Shown here: piece after piece, positions 34,852-44,644 of the stretch | Position numbering within the stretch: the first letter of the stretch is position 1 | Layout of the letters: every line of letters begins with the position of its first letter | Assembly (NCBI GenBank): GCA_030748735.1 | Contig: JASMLK010000091.1 | Location: 1 to 54,009 of the forward strand | Source of the DNA: Myxococcota bacterium | GTDB lineage: Bacteria > Myxococcota_A > UBA9160 > UBA4427 | Direction: 5' to 3' | Length of the DNA: 54,009 bases | Notes under the pieces: model-generated | The model's input: only the letters and a program-made list of their open reading frames with translations | Databases searched by the model: none | What the model was told of the DNA's origin: nothing | Made by a program: the position numbers and the translations under genes

Positions 34852-36066
34852 GTGACTGCTTCCGATTCGCGCAACGCCGCGCGCCACGCACAGGCCGAGC
34901 AGTGGCTCGTGCCCACCTACAAGCCCCAACCCATTGCGATCGTCCGCGGTGAGGGTTGCCGTCTGTGGGATGCCGATGGAGGCGAATATCTCGACTTGAT
35001 GGGCGGCATTGCGACCGCCGCGCTCGGGCACTGCCATCCGAAGGTCGTCAGCGCGCTGAACGAGCAGGCTTCGAAGCTCTGGCACGTTTCGAATCTGTTC
35101 AGCACCGAGCCACAGCTCGAACTCGCCAACCGCCTGCTCGCGCATTCGTTCGCGGACCGGGTCTTCTTCGCCAACTCGGGCGCCGAGGCGAACGAAGTCG
35201 CGCTCAAGCTCGCGCGCCGGCACTTCCATGACGCCGAGACGGACCGCACGGAGATCGTCGCTTTCGACGGGAGCTTCCACGGACGAACGCTCTTTACGCT
35301 GAGCGCCACGGGGCAGCCCGCCTATCGCGAGGGCTTCGAGCCCGTCGTACCCGGCATCTTGCACGCGCCTTTCAACGATCTCGCTGCCGCCGAAAAGATC
35401 ATCGGCCCGCACACTGCGGCGATCCTGGTCGAACCCATGCAGGGAGAAGGCGGCGTTCGCCCCGCGACACCCGAGTTCCTCGAAGGGCTGCGCAGCCTCG
35501 CGGATGAACGCGGTTGCCTGCTGATCTTCGACGAAATCCAGACCGGCATGGGACGAACGGGTGCACTCTTCGCCTATCAGCAGTACGGCGTCACGCCCGA
35601 CATCATGACGCTGGCCAAGGCACTCGGGAACGGCATTCCCATCGGCGCGATGCTCGCGCGCGAAGACATCGCGCAGGCGCTCGTGCCCGGCACCCACGGC
35701 TCGACCTTCGGCGGCAACCCGCTCGCGACGGCCTGCGCGACCGCAGTGCTCGACGAACTCATCGAAGGGGGCGTGCTCGAGCACGCAAACGCCATGGGGA
35801 AGCGGCTTGGCGAGCGACTCGACGCGATCGCGGCGAGCCTGGGTCCCGACAAGGTGGTCGAAGCCCGCGGCATGGGGCTGCTACGCGGGATCGAACTTCA
35901 CGGCCCCGCGGCTGACGTCGTGGCGGGCTGCCGCGAACGAGGTGTTCTCGTCATTCCGGCAGGCGCGAACGTCGTGCGCATCGCACCGCCACTCGTGATC
36001 GAGACGGACGAACTCGACCGCGGCCTCGACGTACTCGAAAGCGTCTTGCAGAGCGTGCTCGGCTGA
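34852..36066 (+). CDS. argD: Acetylornithine aminotransferase (class III)
   Basis: This 404-residue PLP-dependent aminotransferase of arginine biosynthesis converts N-acetylglutamate semialdehyde to N-acetylornithine. The motifs are LDLMGGIATAALGHCHP, FFANSGAEANEVALKLAR, the PLP-contact LIFDEIQTGMGRTG, the Schiff-base Lys in TLAKALGNG, and GSTFGGNPLA. The GTG start has GGCGGAGA upstream. Succinyldiaminopimelate or ornithine activity is also possible. No other arg genes are adjacent. Confidence 0.88.
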   Translation: MTASDSRNAARHAQAEQWLVPTYKPQPIAIVRGEGCRLWDADGGEYLDLMGGIATAALGHCHPKVVSALNEQASKLWHVSNLFSTEPQLELANRLLAHSFADRVFFANSGAEANEVALKLARRHFHDAETDRTEIVAFDGSFHGRTLFTLSATGQPAYREGFEPVVPGILHAPFNDLAAAEKIIGPHTAAILVEPMQGEGGVRPATPEFLEGLRSLADERGCLLIFDEIQTGMGRTGALFAYQQYGVTPDIMTLAKALGNGIPIGAMLAREDIAQALVPGTHGSTFGGNPLATACATAVLDELIEGGVLEHANAMGKRLGERLDAIAASLGPDKVVEARGMGLLRGIELHGPAADVVAGCRERGVLVIPAGANVVRIAPPLVIETDELDRGLDVLESVLQSVLG

Positions 36067-36082
36067 AGCGTGGCGCCCTGCG

Positions 36083-36868
36083 CTATTCGCCGGACCAGTT
36101 CGGCGCACGCTTCTGCGCGAAGGCGAGCGGCCCTTCGACGAAGTCCTTGCTCTTGAGGAGCGTCCCGACTGCGGGGTAGTGCCATTCGACGGCTTCCTGC
36201 AGGTCGGACTTGTCGAGGCCCTGCATCGCGGATTGCTTGGTGGCGCGGACCGAAAGCGGTGCACACTCGACGATTTGTTCGGCCCAGCGGCGGGCCGCGG
36301 ACATGAGGTCCTCGGGGGCCACGACTTCGTTCACGAAGCCGAGTTCGCGTCCTTCCTGGGCGGAGACCCTGCGGCCGGTGAGCATGATTCCCATCGCGTG
36401 CTTCAGGCCGATCTGTCGCGGCAGGCGATGAATGCCGCCCGCGAGGGCCGCCATGCCAACGAGCGGTTCGGGCAATGCGAAGACCGCCTTTTCACTCGCC
36501 ACGATGAGATCACATGCGAGCGCGATTTCGAAGCCGCCGCCCATGGCCACACCGTTCACCGCGGCGATCACCGGCTTGTCGTTGTCGTAGCGCGAGGTCA
36601 AGCCACCAAACCCGTGCTTGGGCATGGTGATCTCGCCTTCTTTCATGCCGCCGCTTGCCTGGAACTTGAGATCGTTGCCCGCGGAAAACGCGCGATCGCC
36701 CGCGCCCGTGATGATTGCGACCCAGAGATCCTCGTCGGCCACGAAGTCGTCGAACACTTCACCGAGTTCGCTGTTCGCCATGGGGTGAAGCGAGTTCATG
36801 ACGTCGGGACGATTGATCGTCACAGTGAGAATGCGACCGTCGCGTTCGGCCTCGCAGTATTCGGACAT
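36083..36868 (-). CDS. Enoyl-CoA hydratase/isomerase (crotonase) family protein
   Basis: This 261-residue crotonase-fold enzyme has the oxyanion-hole segment FSAGNDLKF and the second NH donor in AMGGGFEIALACD. Both catalytic glutamates of hydratases are present (GGGFE and ALPEP). It probably hydrates an enoyl-CoA. The substrate is not given by context. The ATG at 36868 is used because the upstream extension is non-conserved and Arg/Pro-rich. It follows the DAHP synthase gene on the same strand. Confidence 0.87.
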   Translation of the reverse strand: MSEYCEAERDGRILTVTINRPDVMNSLHPMANSELGEVFDDFVADEDLWVAIITGAGDRAFSAGNDLKFQASGGMKEGEITMPKHGFGGLTSRYDNDKPVIAAVNGVAMGGGFEIALACDLIVASEKAVFALPEPLVGMAALAGGIHRLPRQIGLKHAMGIMLTGRRVSAQEGRELGFVNEVVAPEDLMSAARRWAEQIVECAPLSVRATKQSAMQGLDKSDLQEAVEWHYPAVGTLLKSKDFVEGPLAFAQKRAPNWSGE

Positions 36869-36933
36869 CGGGGGGCGAACTCCTTCGGTTCCGGTTTCGG
36901 TTCGGTTGCGTTCGGGGCAGAGGGGCTTCGCGT

Positions 36934-37998
<1,065 letters not shown>

Positions 37999-38192
37999 GA
38001 AGCGTCCTTGGATCCGGTTGCCGTCAGGCACGAACGGCAGCGCCGGGACTCACGTTTTCTGGCGCAAGGGGCGGGTATCATACGGCGCACCCGCTTTCGT
38101 GCGCCACCGGCGCAGAGGGGCTCAGGGCCCCTTCGAAGAGACTTCCCCGCCCTCGTGGCGACGAAAGTGGCGTCGATTCATCGACTTCTTGC

Positions 38193-38218
38193 GCAGCTGT
38201 GAACCGCTTCACAGCTGC
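38193..38218. repeat. Perfect inverted repeat upstream of aroG
   Basis: GCAGCTGTGAA and its exact complement TTCACAGCTGC form an 11-bp stem with a CCGC loop. It lies about 195 bp upstream of the aroG start, on the minus-strand leader side. No poly-T follows on either strand. It could be an operator or an RNA hairpin in the aroG leader. Confidence 0.6.
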
Positions 38219-38295
38219 GGTGGTCTGAACGGACGATACTTCCCTTCGACCGCTCGGAGCCGGGCTCTCCGCCCCGAGCGAATCGGAGCCAGACC

Positions 38296-38532
38296 ATGAC
38301 ATCGCAGACCCGACTGATTCGTGAAAACGACGCCCACATGCAGCCCGCAACCCAGGCCGCCACGGCATGGATTCCCGGGCAGAAGCGATGGGAGCAGATC
38401 TTCTCGTGCATCCGCGATCGCGTTTCCCACGGAGGGGCGGTCGGCGTCCCCGCTCGTCGTCGCCCAGACGCGAAGGCCCCGGCGGACAGCGAAGGCGTCG
38501 GCTACGCACGCGGCTTCTCGCTGCTCAACTGA
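38296..38532 (+). CDS. Small hypothetical protein
   Basis: This possible 78-residue protein is basic in the second half. It has GGAG 8 nt before the ATG and no recognised domain, signal peptide or membrane helix. It stands alone between the aroG leader and a tRNA gene. The coding pattern is only moderately convincing. Confidence 0.35.
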   Translation: MTSQTRLIRENDAHMQPATQAATAWIPGQKRWEQIFSCIRDRVSHGGAVGVPARRRPDAKAPADSEGVGYARGFSLLN

Positions 38533-38642
38533 GGCGCTCGCGCTTCGGCCGTTGGGCCGGTGCGGCGTGGCACCACCGGTGCGTGCGGGCCCCCCTGGTG
38601 CGCGCATTCGCACAGGAGCCGGTCTGTGGCCGTCGATGTCGA

Positions 38643-38719
38643 TGGCGCCCCGAACAGGATTCGAACCTGTGACCCGTCGCTTAGAAGGCGACTGCTCTAT
38701 CCAGCTGAGCTATCGGGGC
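38643..38719 (-). tRNA. tRNA-Arg (anticodon TCT)
   Basis: The minus strand folds into a full cloverleaf: acceptor GCCCCGA/TCGGGGC, D arm with AGCTGGATA, anticodon loop CTTCTAA, T loop TTCGAAT, discriminator G, and an encoded CCA. It reads AGA codons. Confidence 0.95.
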
Positions 38720-38860
38720 AGCCTGGCGGCCCAAGGTAGCGCGACACCGACTGCAGGCTTACAGGCGGCCCCCCCGTGGCGGGACGAAAGTGGCCCCGCA
38801 CGGTGCCACTGCGCGTTGACACCCCGACACCCGAAACCTACTTTCCGCGCCCTTCCTGCG

Positions 38861-38937
38861 GTGGGCGTAGCTCAGTTGGTTAGAGCGCCGGATTGTGATT
38901 CCGGAGGTCGCGGGTTCGACCCCCGTCGTCCACCCCA
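38861..38937 (+). tRNA. tRNA-His (anticodon GTG)
   Basis: The cloverleaf has acceptor GTGGGCG/CGTCCAC, anticodon loop with GTG, T loop TTCGACC, discriminator C (typical of tRNA-His), and an encoded CCA. The base before the first G is also G (38860), which could supply the G-1 that pairs with C73. Confidence 0.95.
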
Positions 38938-39154
38938 GTAGGGCCCCGCCGCGGCGCTCCCGATCGGGCCTCGAAGAGCGGCCGCGCGCCCCGCGAGCGC
39001 TTGCCCCACCCCGCCCCAACTGGCCGAATTTGCACCACTTTTTCGTCCTCGGGGTGACCCGCTCGTTGGGGCATTCGCTCCCACGACACCCCTGCGCCGG
39101 GCGCTAGACTCAGGGCTCTCGCAACCCGAACGATTGACCCCTCAGAGGCAAGAC

Positions 39155-39394
39155 ATGAACCGAATCCGCGCAGCGCGTCAGGCGCTCGGCTGGACCCAGA
39201 GCCAGCTCGCGAAGAAGGCCGGCATCTCCACTCGCACCATTCACGCTGTTGAAAAGGGAATGACGTGCCGCCAGGCAACCAAGCGACTCATCTTGAACGC
39301 GCTCGGTGTGCCATGGGACCTGCGCAACGAATACTTCGGACCAAAGGTGCGCAGCGTTCGCACGAGCGAAGTACAGCAGCAGGACACGGCTTGA
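39155..39394 (+). CDS. Small XRE-type helix-turn-helix regulator
   Basis: This 79-residue protein is almost entirely a Cro/CI-type helix-turn-helix (MNRIRAARQALGWTQSQLA, then KAGISTRTIHAVEKG). A short tail follows, without a sensing domain. An AGAGG site lies 6 nt before the ATG. The target is unknown. A terminator follows about 50 bp downstream. It could act on its own promoter, since no partner gene is adjacent. Confidence 0.8.
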   Translation: MNRIRAARQALGWTQSQLAKKAGISTRTIHAVEKGMTCRQATKRLILNALGVPWDLRNEYFGPKVRSVRTSEVQQQDTA

Positions 39395-39446
39395 AAGGTT
39401 GAGCGTTCTGCTTCGACAGCCTTTTCGACCGTTGTTTCAAGTACAA

Positions 39447-39480
39447 GGCGTCCCAATCGATTGGGGCGCCTTTTCTTTTT
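39447..39480 (+). terminator. Rho-independent terminator
   Basis: A near-perfect palindrome (GGCGTCCCAATCGATTGGGG then CGCC, one mismatch) is followed by TTTTCTTTTT. It ends the XRE regulator transcript. Confidence 0.8.
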
Positions 39481-39515
39481 CGTGGCTGCATGCCCGAGTG
39501 GTGAACGGGTAACCC

Positions 39516-40796
39516 TCAGCGCGTGATGGCGGCAGTGAAGTCCTGCGCGTGCTTGGCCGCTCGTGCGGTGATGTCTGAAACGAAGTCGGTGAGCAATGCG
39601 GCTGCGGCTTCGCGATCACCCGCCTGCGCCGCCTTGTCTTCGACGGCGCGACGTTCGGTTTCGACTTCGGCTTCGAACGGTGCCCACTGTTCGCGTAGCC
39701 AAGGGATGTGACGAGCGCGATCACTCGCCGCAGCGTGTTCGAGGCGTTGGAAGATCCACCAGAGTGAGTCGGGCGCGTCGGCTTCGTCGTGGCTGCCGGA
39801 CGCCATTGCGGCGGGAAGCGTCGCGTCGAGGTAGACGGGCAGGAAGACACCGCTGCACGGCACGGCGAACGAAACCCAAACCGGCCATGGCGTCGACGGG
39901 TCGGCTGGAAGTTCGCTGATCATGCTCGCCGTCGTGGGGCCGGGCGGGTCGTGATGCACGCAGAGGGTGAAGAACGCGTCGTCTTCGAGGCCGAGGCCTT
40001 CGGGAGGCACGGCGTTTCCTTCGCCGTGGTCGCGCAACAGGTTCGTGATCGTCGCGCTGTCGAGTGCGCCATCACCCCGCGCGAGGAGCGCACGCGATCG
40101 CGCGAGCCTTCCATCGGAAAGACGCGGCGGCACATGCGGATTGCGAAGTGCGCGTTCCACGTGCACGCGACCTTCTTCGTCCCAGTAGCCGGCTTCGCGC
40201 GTCGCGCGTTCGAACCCCTCGGAGGCCCGGTCCCAGCTCGCGTCCGTACACAGATGGTTCGACAAGCCGTCGCATTCGACTTCGCGCACGACCCAGTGGC
40301 GTCCCGACGTTTCGAGAAAGCAGGCCCCGCTGGGGTCCGCGATGTTGAAGCTGTTGTGATAGCCCGCTGCGTCGGGTGCAAAGCCCGCCCCACCCTGGCC
40401 ATGGGTTTCGAGCAGGGTCGTGATGCAATCGACGGCCTCGTGTCGATCGCGAGCGCGCTCCAGCGCGAGCCGCAGGAGGTCCATGCCGATCAACCCCGGC
40501 GTTTCTTCGGGGGCTTCGCGTGAGAACACCGCCTGGTTGCCGATCGCGAGGGCGTGTTCGTTGATGCCGTGCTCGAAGCCGAAGACCCACCACGGCTTGT
40601 GACCCATCACGCGGTAGCTGTGCGGGACCTGCGGGATCTCGATGTGGGTGCAGCGCACCCTGGCACCGCTCGGGTACCACGCTTCGGGGAACTGCACGAA
40701 GGGCTGGCACTCACCGGCTTTGCGATCGCTGTTCTTGCCGAAGAGCGTCGCACCACTGCGGGTGTGGGAGCCGGTTGCTACAACGGAATCACACAT
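39516..40796 (-). CDS. Secernin-like C69 family peptidase
   Basis: This 426-residue N-terminal-nucleophile hydrolase begins MCDSVVATG. Cys2 would become the catalytic N-terminal residue after removal of Met, as in secernins and C69 dipeptidases. FGKNSDRKAGECQPFVQFP and EHGINEHALAIGNQAVFS follow, both typical of the family. There is no signal peptide, so it should be cytoplasmic. The start is fixed by the need for Cys at position 2. Substrate unknown. The gene follows the sulfotransferase operon on the same strand after a 62-bp gap. Confidence 0.85.
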   Translation of the reverse strand: MCDSVVATGSHTRSGATLFGKNSDRKAGECQPFVQFPEAWYPSGARVRCTHIEIPQVPHSYRVMGHKPWWVFGFEHGINEHALAIGNQAVFSREAPEETPGLIGMDLLRLALERARDRHEAVDCITTLLETHGQGGAGFAPDAAGYHNSFNIADPSGACFLETSGRHWVVREVECDGLSNHLCTDASWDRASEGFERATREAGYWDEEGRVHVERALRNPHVPPRLSDGRLARSRALLARGDGALDSATITNLLRDHGEGNAVPPEGLGLEDDAFFTLCVHHDPPGPTTASMISELPADPSTPWPVWVSFAVPCSGVFLPVYLDATLPAAMASGSHDEADAPDSLWWIFQRLEHAAASDRARHIPWLREQWAPFEAEVETERRAVEDKAAQAGDREAAAALLTDFVSDITARAAKHAQDFTAAITR

Positions 40797-40858
40797 GGCG
40801 CCAGCATATCACGCTGCGCGGGCGCGGGGGCGATGAGCCCGCGGCGCCGGCCGGGTGC

Positions 40859-41479
40859 TCAGCTCGAGGCGCGGTTGCGGTAGAGCGAGCCGTCGACGGC
40901 CACCTTCATGGCGGTTTCGTCGAGTCGTCCACCGAGGAAGGCGTTCACCTGCTGCGCGGTCGCCTGCGCGTCTTCGATGGTCGACTTGTAGTGCACTTCG
41001 AGCAACCGCATGTTCGGCCGCTTCTTGCAGAGCAGCCGCGTGCGCACGATGTCGTTGCGATAGGCCTCTTTCATGGCCTCGTCGTCGGCGTCGGTGTCGG
41101 CGGTGCCGAGGCGATCGATCATCTTCGCCTGGCTCTTCAGCACTTCGCCGAGGTCGCGGCGCATGAAGATGATCTCGTAGTCGTTGTCGTCGGGGAGGTC
41201 CTTGATGAGGAAGGAGATCACCTTCAACACCTTGCCCCGGCCTTCGCGTACGTAGGACTTGTCGGTTTCGCTTTCGAGGTCCTTCACGCGCTCGTATTCG
41301 AAGTAGCCCTTGGGGTTGTCGATGTCGGCTTCGCGCTCGCCGTCACTCATGACCGCGAGGCCGCCGCCGTGGAGCATGTTCATCATCATGCTCGTACCCG
41401 AGCGCGGAAGACCGCTCACGATCACGATGGGTTCGCCGCGATCGCCAGAGAAGAGCTTGCGTTTCAGGGTCTCAAACAC
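40859..41479 (-). CDS. PAPS-type sulfotransferase family protein
   Basis: This 206-residue protein has the 5'-phosphosulfate-binding loop IVSGLPRSGTSMMMNML near its N-terminus. A 3'-phosphate-binding-like segment (IIFMRRDLGEVLKSQ) follows. It is shorter than most sulfotransferases. It should transfer sulfate from PAPS to an unknown acceptor. It is the last gene of the minus-strand cluster that begins with two phosphodiesterases. The start is a GTG at 41479. Confidence 0.78.
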   Translation of the reverse strand: MFETLKRKLFSGDRGEPIVIVSGLPRSGTSMMMNMLHGGGLAVMSDGEREADIDNPKGYFEYERVKDLESETDKSYVREGRGKVLKVISFLIKDLPDDNDYEIIFMRRDLGEVLKSQAKMIDRLGTADTDADDEAMKEAYRNDIVRTRLLCKKRPNMRLLEVHYKSTIEDAQATAQQVNAFLGGRLDETAMKVAVDGSLYRNRASS

Positions 41480-41520
41480 GGGATTCGAATCCTCGAGGGT
41501 GCAGGGGCCTGGCGCGCCCG

Positions 41521-42342
41521 TCAGAAGGTGACGCCGAAGACGTCCTTGAGCGCGATGCCCGCCACGATCGAAAGCGCCATCGCCCAGAGCAGGATGCCGC
41601 CCTCGCCGTCGGGGAAGTAGTCGAGCGCGCGAACGTCCGAGGCGAGCTCGATGGAAACCACCGGTCCGTCGCTCGGGAGCGCCGCTTCACCGGGATACAG
41701 CAGGGCCTCCCAGCTGCGCAGCCTTTTCACCGGCACTCTGCGCACATCACCGCCCACGGCCCATTGCTTGACGAGCTCGCGGCCGCCGAGCTTGAGCGCC
41801 AGCGTATGGTCGCCAGCCTGTTCGGCCCGCAGTCGCCAGAAGACGTCGCCTGAAGCGGTTCGCACGACAGGTGCGTCGAGTGAAACCCCTTCGGGCAGCG
41901 AAAGCGAAACGTCCTTCGTCGACACACCTGCGCTCGAGTCGAGCTTCACGTGCAGCAGCTCGACGGCGCCCACCTTCGACGGCTCGTAGCCGTAGTGGGA
42001 CACCATCTGCACCATCACCATGACCATCGGCACCAGCATCACGACCATGGGCGTGAGGTTGTGGGCGATGTAGAGGAAGTTCTTCACCACGATCTGCACC
42101 AGCGACTTGAACACCTGCATGATGTCGTCGCGGAACAAGCGGATCTCGAGCAGGTGCATGCTGATCTGCCGCTTCACCGAAATGATCGCGGCCTGGTTCG
42201 AAACCATCTTGTACACCTGGAGCGCCACGACGCCCATCACGCACGGCCAGACCAACATGTCGATCGCCACCCATTCATGACCCAATGGGGCCATGAGAAG
42301 GTCGAAAATCGCATTGGCGACGTTGTTGATGGTGGCGACCAA
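41521..42342 (-). CDS. Membrane protein of unknown function
   Basis: This 273-residue protein has a hydrophobic helix near 25-50, an amphipathic charged helical stretch (VKRQISMHLLEIRLFRDDIM), one or two very hydrophobic Met-rich helices (about 95-120), a periplasmic beta-rich domain, and a C-terminal helix (about 250-268). The helix-amphipathic-helix order is reminiscent of DUF106/EMC3-type insertases, but that is weak. The apparent start is TTG (42342). It lies between the sulfotransferase and the ribbon-helix-helix gene, and is probably part of the same operon. Confidence 0.65.
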   Translation of the reverse strand: MVATINNVANAIFDLLMAPLGHEWVAIDMLVWPCVMGVVALQVYKMVSNQAAIISVKRQISMHLLEIRLFRDDIMQVFKSLVQIVVKNFLYIAHNLTPMVVMLVPMVMVMVQMVSHYGYEPSKVGAVELLHVKLDSSAGVSTKDVSLSLPEGVSLDAPVVRTASGDVFWRLRAEQAGDHTLALKLGGRELVKQWAVGGDVRRVPVKRLRSWEALLYPGEAALPSDGPVVSIELASDVRALDYFPDGEGGILLWAMALSIVAGIALKDVFGVTF

Positions 42343-42387
42343 GGTGGACTCGTTTGTTCGAGGTGCAGTCGGGGGTGGAAAGGGTGG

Positions 42388-42588
42388 TTACGAGATGTAA
42401 CCCAGGCCCTTCAGCTTCTCGCGGATGTCTTCGTCCGAACCCGCGTCTTCGAAGTGGAGCATTTCCTTTTCGAGCACGTGGGTGACGAATTCTTCGGCCG
42501 TCGCGTACCCCGCGACATCCGCCACCTTGCGCAGGCGGTCCATGAGGTCTTTGTCGATCTTTACCTTGACGGTGCTGCTTCCAAACAT
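42388..42588 (-). CDS. Ribbon-helix-helix protein with LGYI tail
   Basis: This 66-residue protein has a ribbon-helix-helix pattern (TVKVKIDKDLMDRLRKVAD, then YATAEEFVTHVLEKE). It ends with KLKGLGYIS. A GAGGAAC site lies 6 nt before the ATG. It may bind DNA as a dimer and regulate the operon. The same LGYI ending is seen on the lipoprotein at 48.0 kb, so the tail may have a separate job. Confidence 0.75.
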   Translation of the reverse strand: MFGSSTVKVKIDKDLMDRLRKVADVAGYATAEEFVTHVLEKEMLHFEDAGSDEDIREKLKGLGYIS

Positions 42589-42613
42589 GTCGGGTTCCTC
42601 GGGGGTTTACGCG

Positions 42614-44644
42614 CTACTGGATCGCCTCACCCACCATGTCGGAGGGCGTAGCGATGCCGTAGTGCGAAAGGATCGTTGCGGCGAGATCGGTGAGATCGTG
42701 GCCATCGCTTTCGAGCTTGCGGTTCATGAGCAACACGCCGGGAACCACGCTCGGGTCCATCAGGTGGTTGCCACTCCAACGCGACGTGTTGTCCGCGATG
42801 GTTTCTTCGGTGACCTCGCCCAGCGTCGATTCGTCGCTCGCGCCGTAGCCCTTGTCGTAGCCGACGAGTAGGTCGGGGCCTTCGGAAACGCGCGGGCCGC
42901 TGTAGGCCTCGGTCGCGCGGAAGACCTTCTTCACGACGCGCTTTCCGTTCTTGGGGTCGCGATAGGCTTCGAGTTCCTCGGCGAGCTTCGCCATCACGCC
43001 GTCGACCTCGCTCGGGTCGAGGCTCCCCTGGGCCTCGCGGCCCTTCACGTTGAGGTACAAGCCGTTGAAGCCCAGGCCAAAGGCCTTCGTCTTCGACCAG
43101 TCGATGTCCTGGGTGACCGTGTAGCCCGTGCGCTTGCCTTCCTTCATCACGAGGTAACCGCGCTCGCGCAGCCAGGCGTTCAAGTGGAGCTGGCGCGTGT
43201 AGGACTGGAAGCCGTGGTCGCTCATCACCATGATCGTCGTGCCTTCGGGCAGGCGCTTGCGAACGTGGCCGAGCGCCTTGTCGACGTCGGTGTAGAAGCC
43301 CTCGATGTCGAGTTCGTGACCGCGCGCTACGTCGGCGTCATGGGCGGGGTGCGGCGGTGCGTCGAGCTGCTTCGGATCGGCGTGACGCCAGAGCATGTGG
43401 CACTGCAGGTCGATGTCCGAGAAGTAGACGAAGGTCGCGTCGCCCGGCTCGAAGCGGTCGAGGGCCAGGTTCAGCATCTCGTTGGTGTCGTCCTGCACGA
43501 GGCGCACCTGCTTGATGTAGTCGTCCTCGTCGAAGACACCGTCCTTCAATGCGTCGTTGTCTTCGGGCATGCCCTGGGTGTAGAAGAAGCCGACGCCGTC
43601 GTGGAGGTCCTCGACGAAGTCGTCGGGGCTCGTGATCGGTGCGAGGGGGCTCGTCGGCGAGATGTTCACCGGCGATGCGTAGAGCTGGAAGCCCGGGCGC
43701 AGTTCCTTTGCGTAGAAGCGCACGATGCCGGACACCGGCATCAGGCCCATCGGTGCCATGTCGAAGTTGAGTTCGACCCAGTCCGACCATTCGCCTTCCT
43801 GGATGAGCACGTGTTCGCCAGCGACATCGACGACCGCAGTGTCGCTATCGCTGTCGAGATGCACGGTGATGCCGACGTTGATGTACTGGTTGTCGCTCGG
43901 CACCTGGCCGGGTTCGAGGTGCAGCTGATCGGGCGGACCCTTGAGGGCCGACGTCACGGTGTCGGGGGTGCCATCGAGATCGAGGTCTCGCACGGTGACG
44001 AACTGGATGTCGCCCTTGGGCTTGTCGCGTTCGACGAGCTGATCCGTGTAGAGGGTGTAGGTCCCGAAGCCGCCGCGCAGGTCGGTGGTCCCCATGCCCG
44101 AAAGCACCTTCGCTTCGGATGCGGGGGTCGGGTAGTTGCCGGGGATCCGGTAGACCTCGACGTCGACGCCCTTCTTGTGGAGGTAGTCCCACCAGGGCGT
44201 GCCGCCGCGGTTGTTCTCGAGATCGCCACCCGAGATCGGGATCACGAAGCCAAAGACGTGCAACGCGGTGACTTCTTCTTCCGAAACCTTCGTCGCCGAA
44301 GACAGCGGCGCGTAGTTCTTCTTGTCGCGGTGCATGAAGTCGAAGATGCCGTGGCCGCCCGGGTTCATGCCGGTCACGAAGTTCGACCAGGCCACGGGGC
44401 TCTGCGGCGGGTTCGCGGTGCCGAGAGATTGGAAGCTGCCTTCCTCCGCCAGCCGCTCGAAGTTGGGCATCTTGCCCTCGTCGATGAGGCGCTGGAGGAT
44501 CACGGGGTCCATCCCGTCGACCCCCATGATGAACATGCCGGACTGGTCACCGGGAGCAGCGTGGGTGCCGCTCGCGAGGAGCAGCATCGCAACACCGAGC
44601 AGCACGACCGAACGCCGCAAGTGGCTGACCGACGTACCAATCAC
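42614..44644 (-). CDS. Alkaline phosphatase-superfamily phosphodiesterase (first of two)
   Basis: This 676-residue exported protein has a signal peptide (about 10-29, SGTHA). A type I phosphodiesterase/nucleotide pyrophosphatase domain follows. The metal sites are FIMGVDGMDP near the start, DIDLQCHMLWRHAD, and VMSDHGFQSY. The nucleophile region is NPPQSPVAWSNFVTG, with Ser where many family members have Thr. It should act in the periplasm on a phosphodiester or phosphonate substrate. The GTG start overlaps the stop of the upstream paralogue (GTGA at 44641-44644), so they are co-translated. Confidence 0.82.
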   Translation of the reverse strand: MIGTSVSHLRRSVVLLGVAMLLLASGTHAAPGDQSGMFIMGVDGMDPVILQRLIDEGKMPNFERLAEEGSFQSLGTANPPQSPVAWSNFVTGMNPGGHGIFDFMHRDKKNYAPLSSATKVSEEEVTALHVFGFVIPISGGDLENNRGGTPWWDYLHKKGVDVEVYRIPGNYPTPASEAKVLSGMGTTDLRGGFGTYTLYTDQLVERDKPKGDIQFVTVRDLDLDGTPDTVTSALKGPPDQLHLEPGQVPSDNQYINVGITVHLDSDSDTAVVDVAGEHVLIQEGEWSDWVELNFDMAPMGLMPVSGIVRFYAKELRPGFQLYASPVNISPTSPLAPITSPDDFVEDLHDGVGFFYTQGMPEDNDALKDGVFDEDDYIKQVRLVQDDTNEMLNLALDRFEPGDATFVYFSDIDLQCHMLWRHADPKQLDAPPHPAHDADVARGHELDIEGFYTDVDKALGHVRKRLPEGTTIMVMSDHGFQSYTRQLHLNAWLRERGYLVMKEGKRTGYTVTQDIDWSKTKAFGLGFNGLYLNVKGREAQGSLDPSEVDGVMAKLAEELEAYRDPKNGKRVVKKVFRATEAYSGPRVSEGPDLLVGYDKGYGASDESTLGEVTEETIADNTSRWSGNHLMDPSVVPGVLLMNRKLESDGHDLTDLAATILSHYGIATPSDMVGEAIQ

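Noticed and set aside
33799..35784. 661-codon minus-strand frame across the cyclase and argD genes
   Set aside because: It spans two confident genes and the intergenic gap, and has no recognisable domain.
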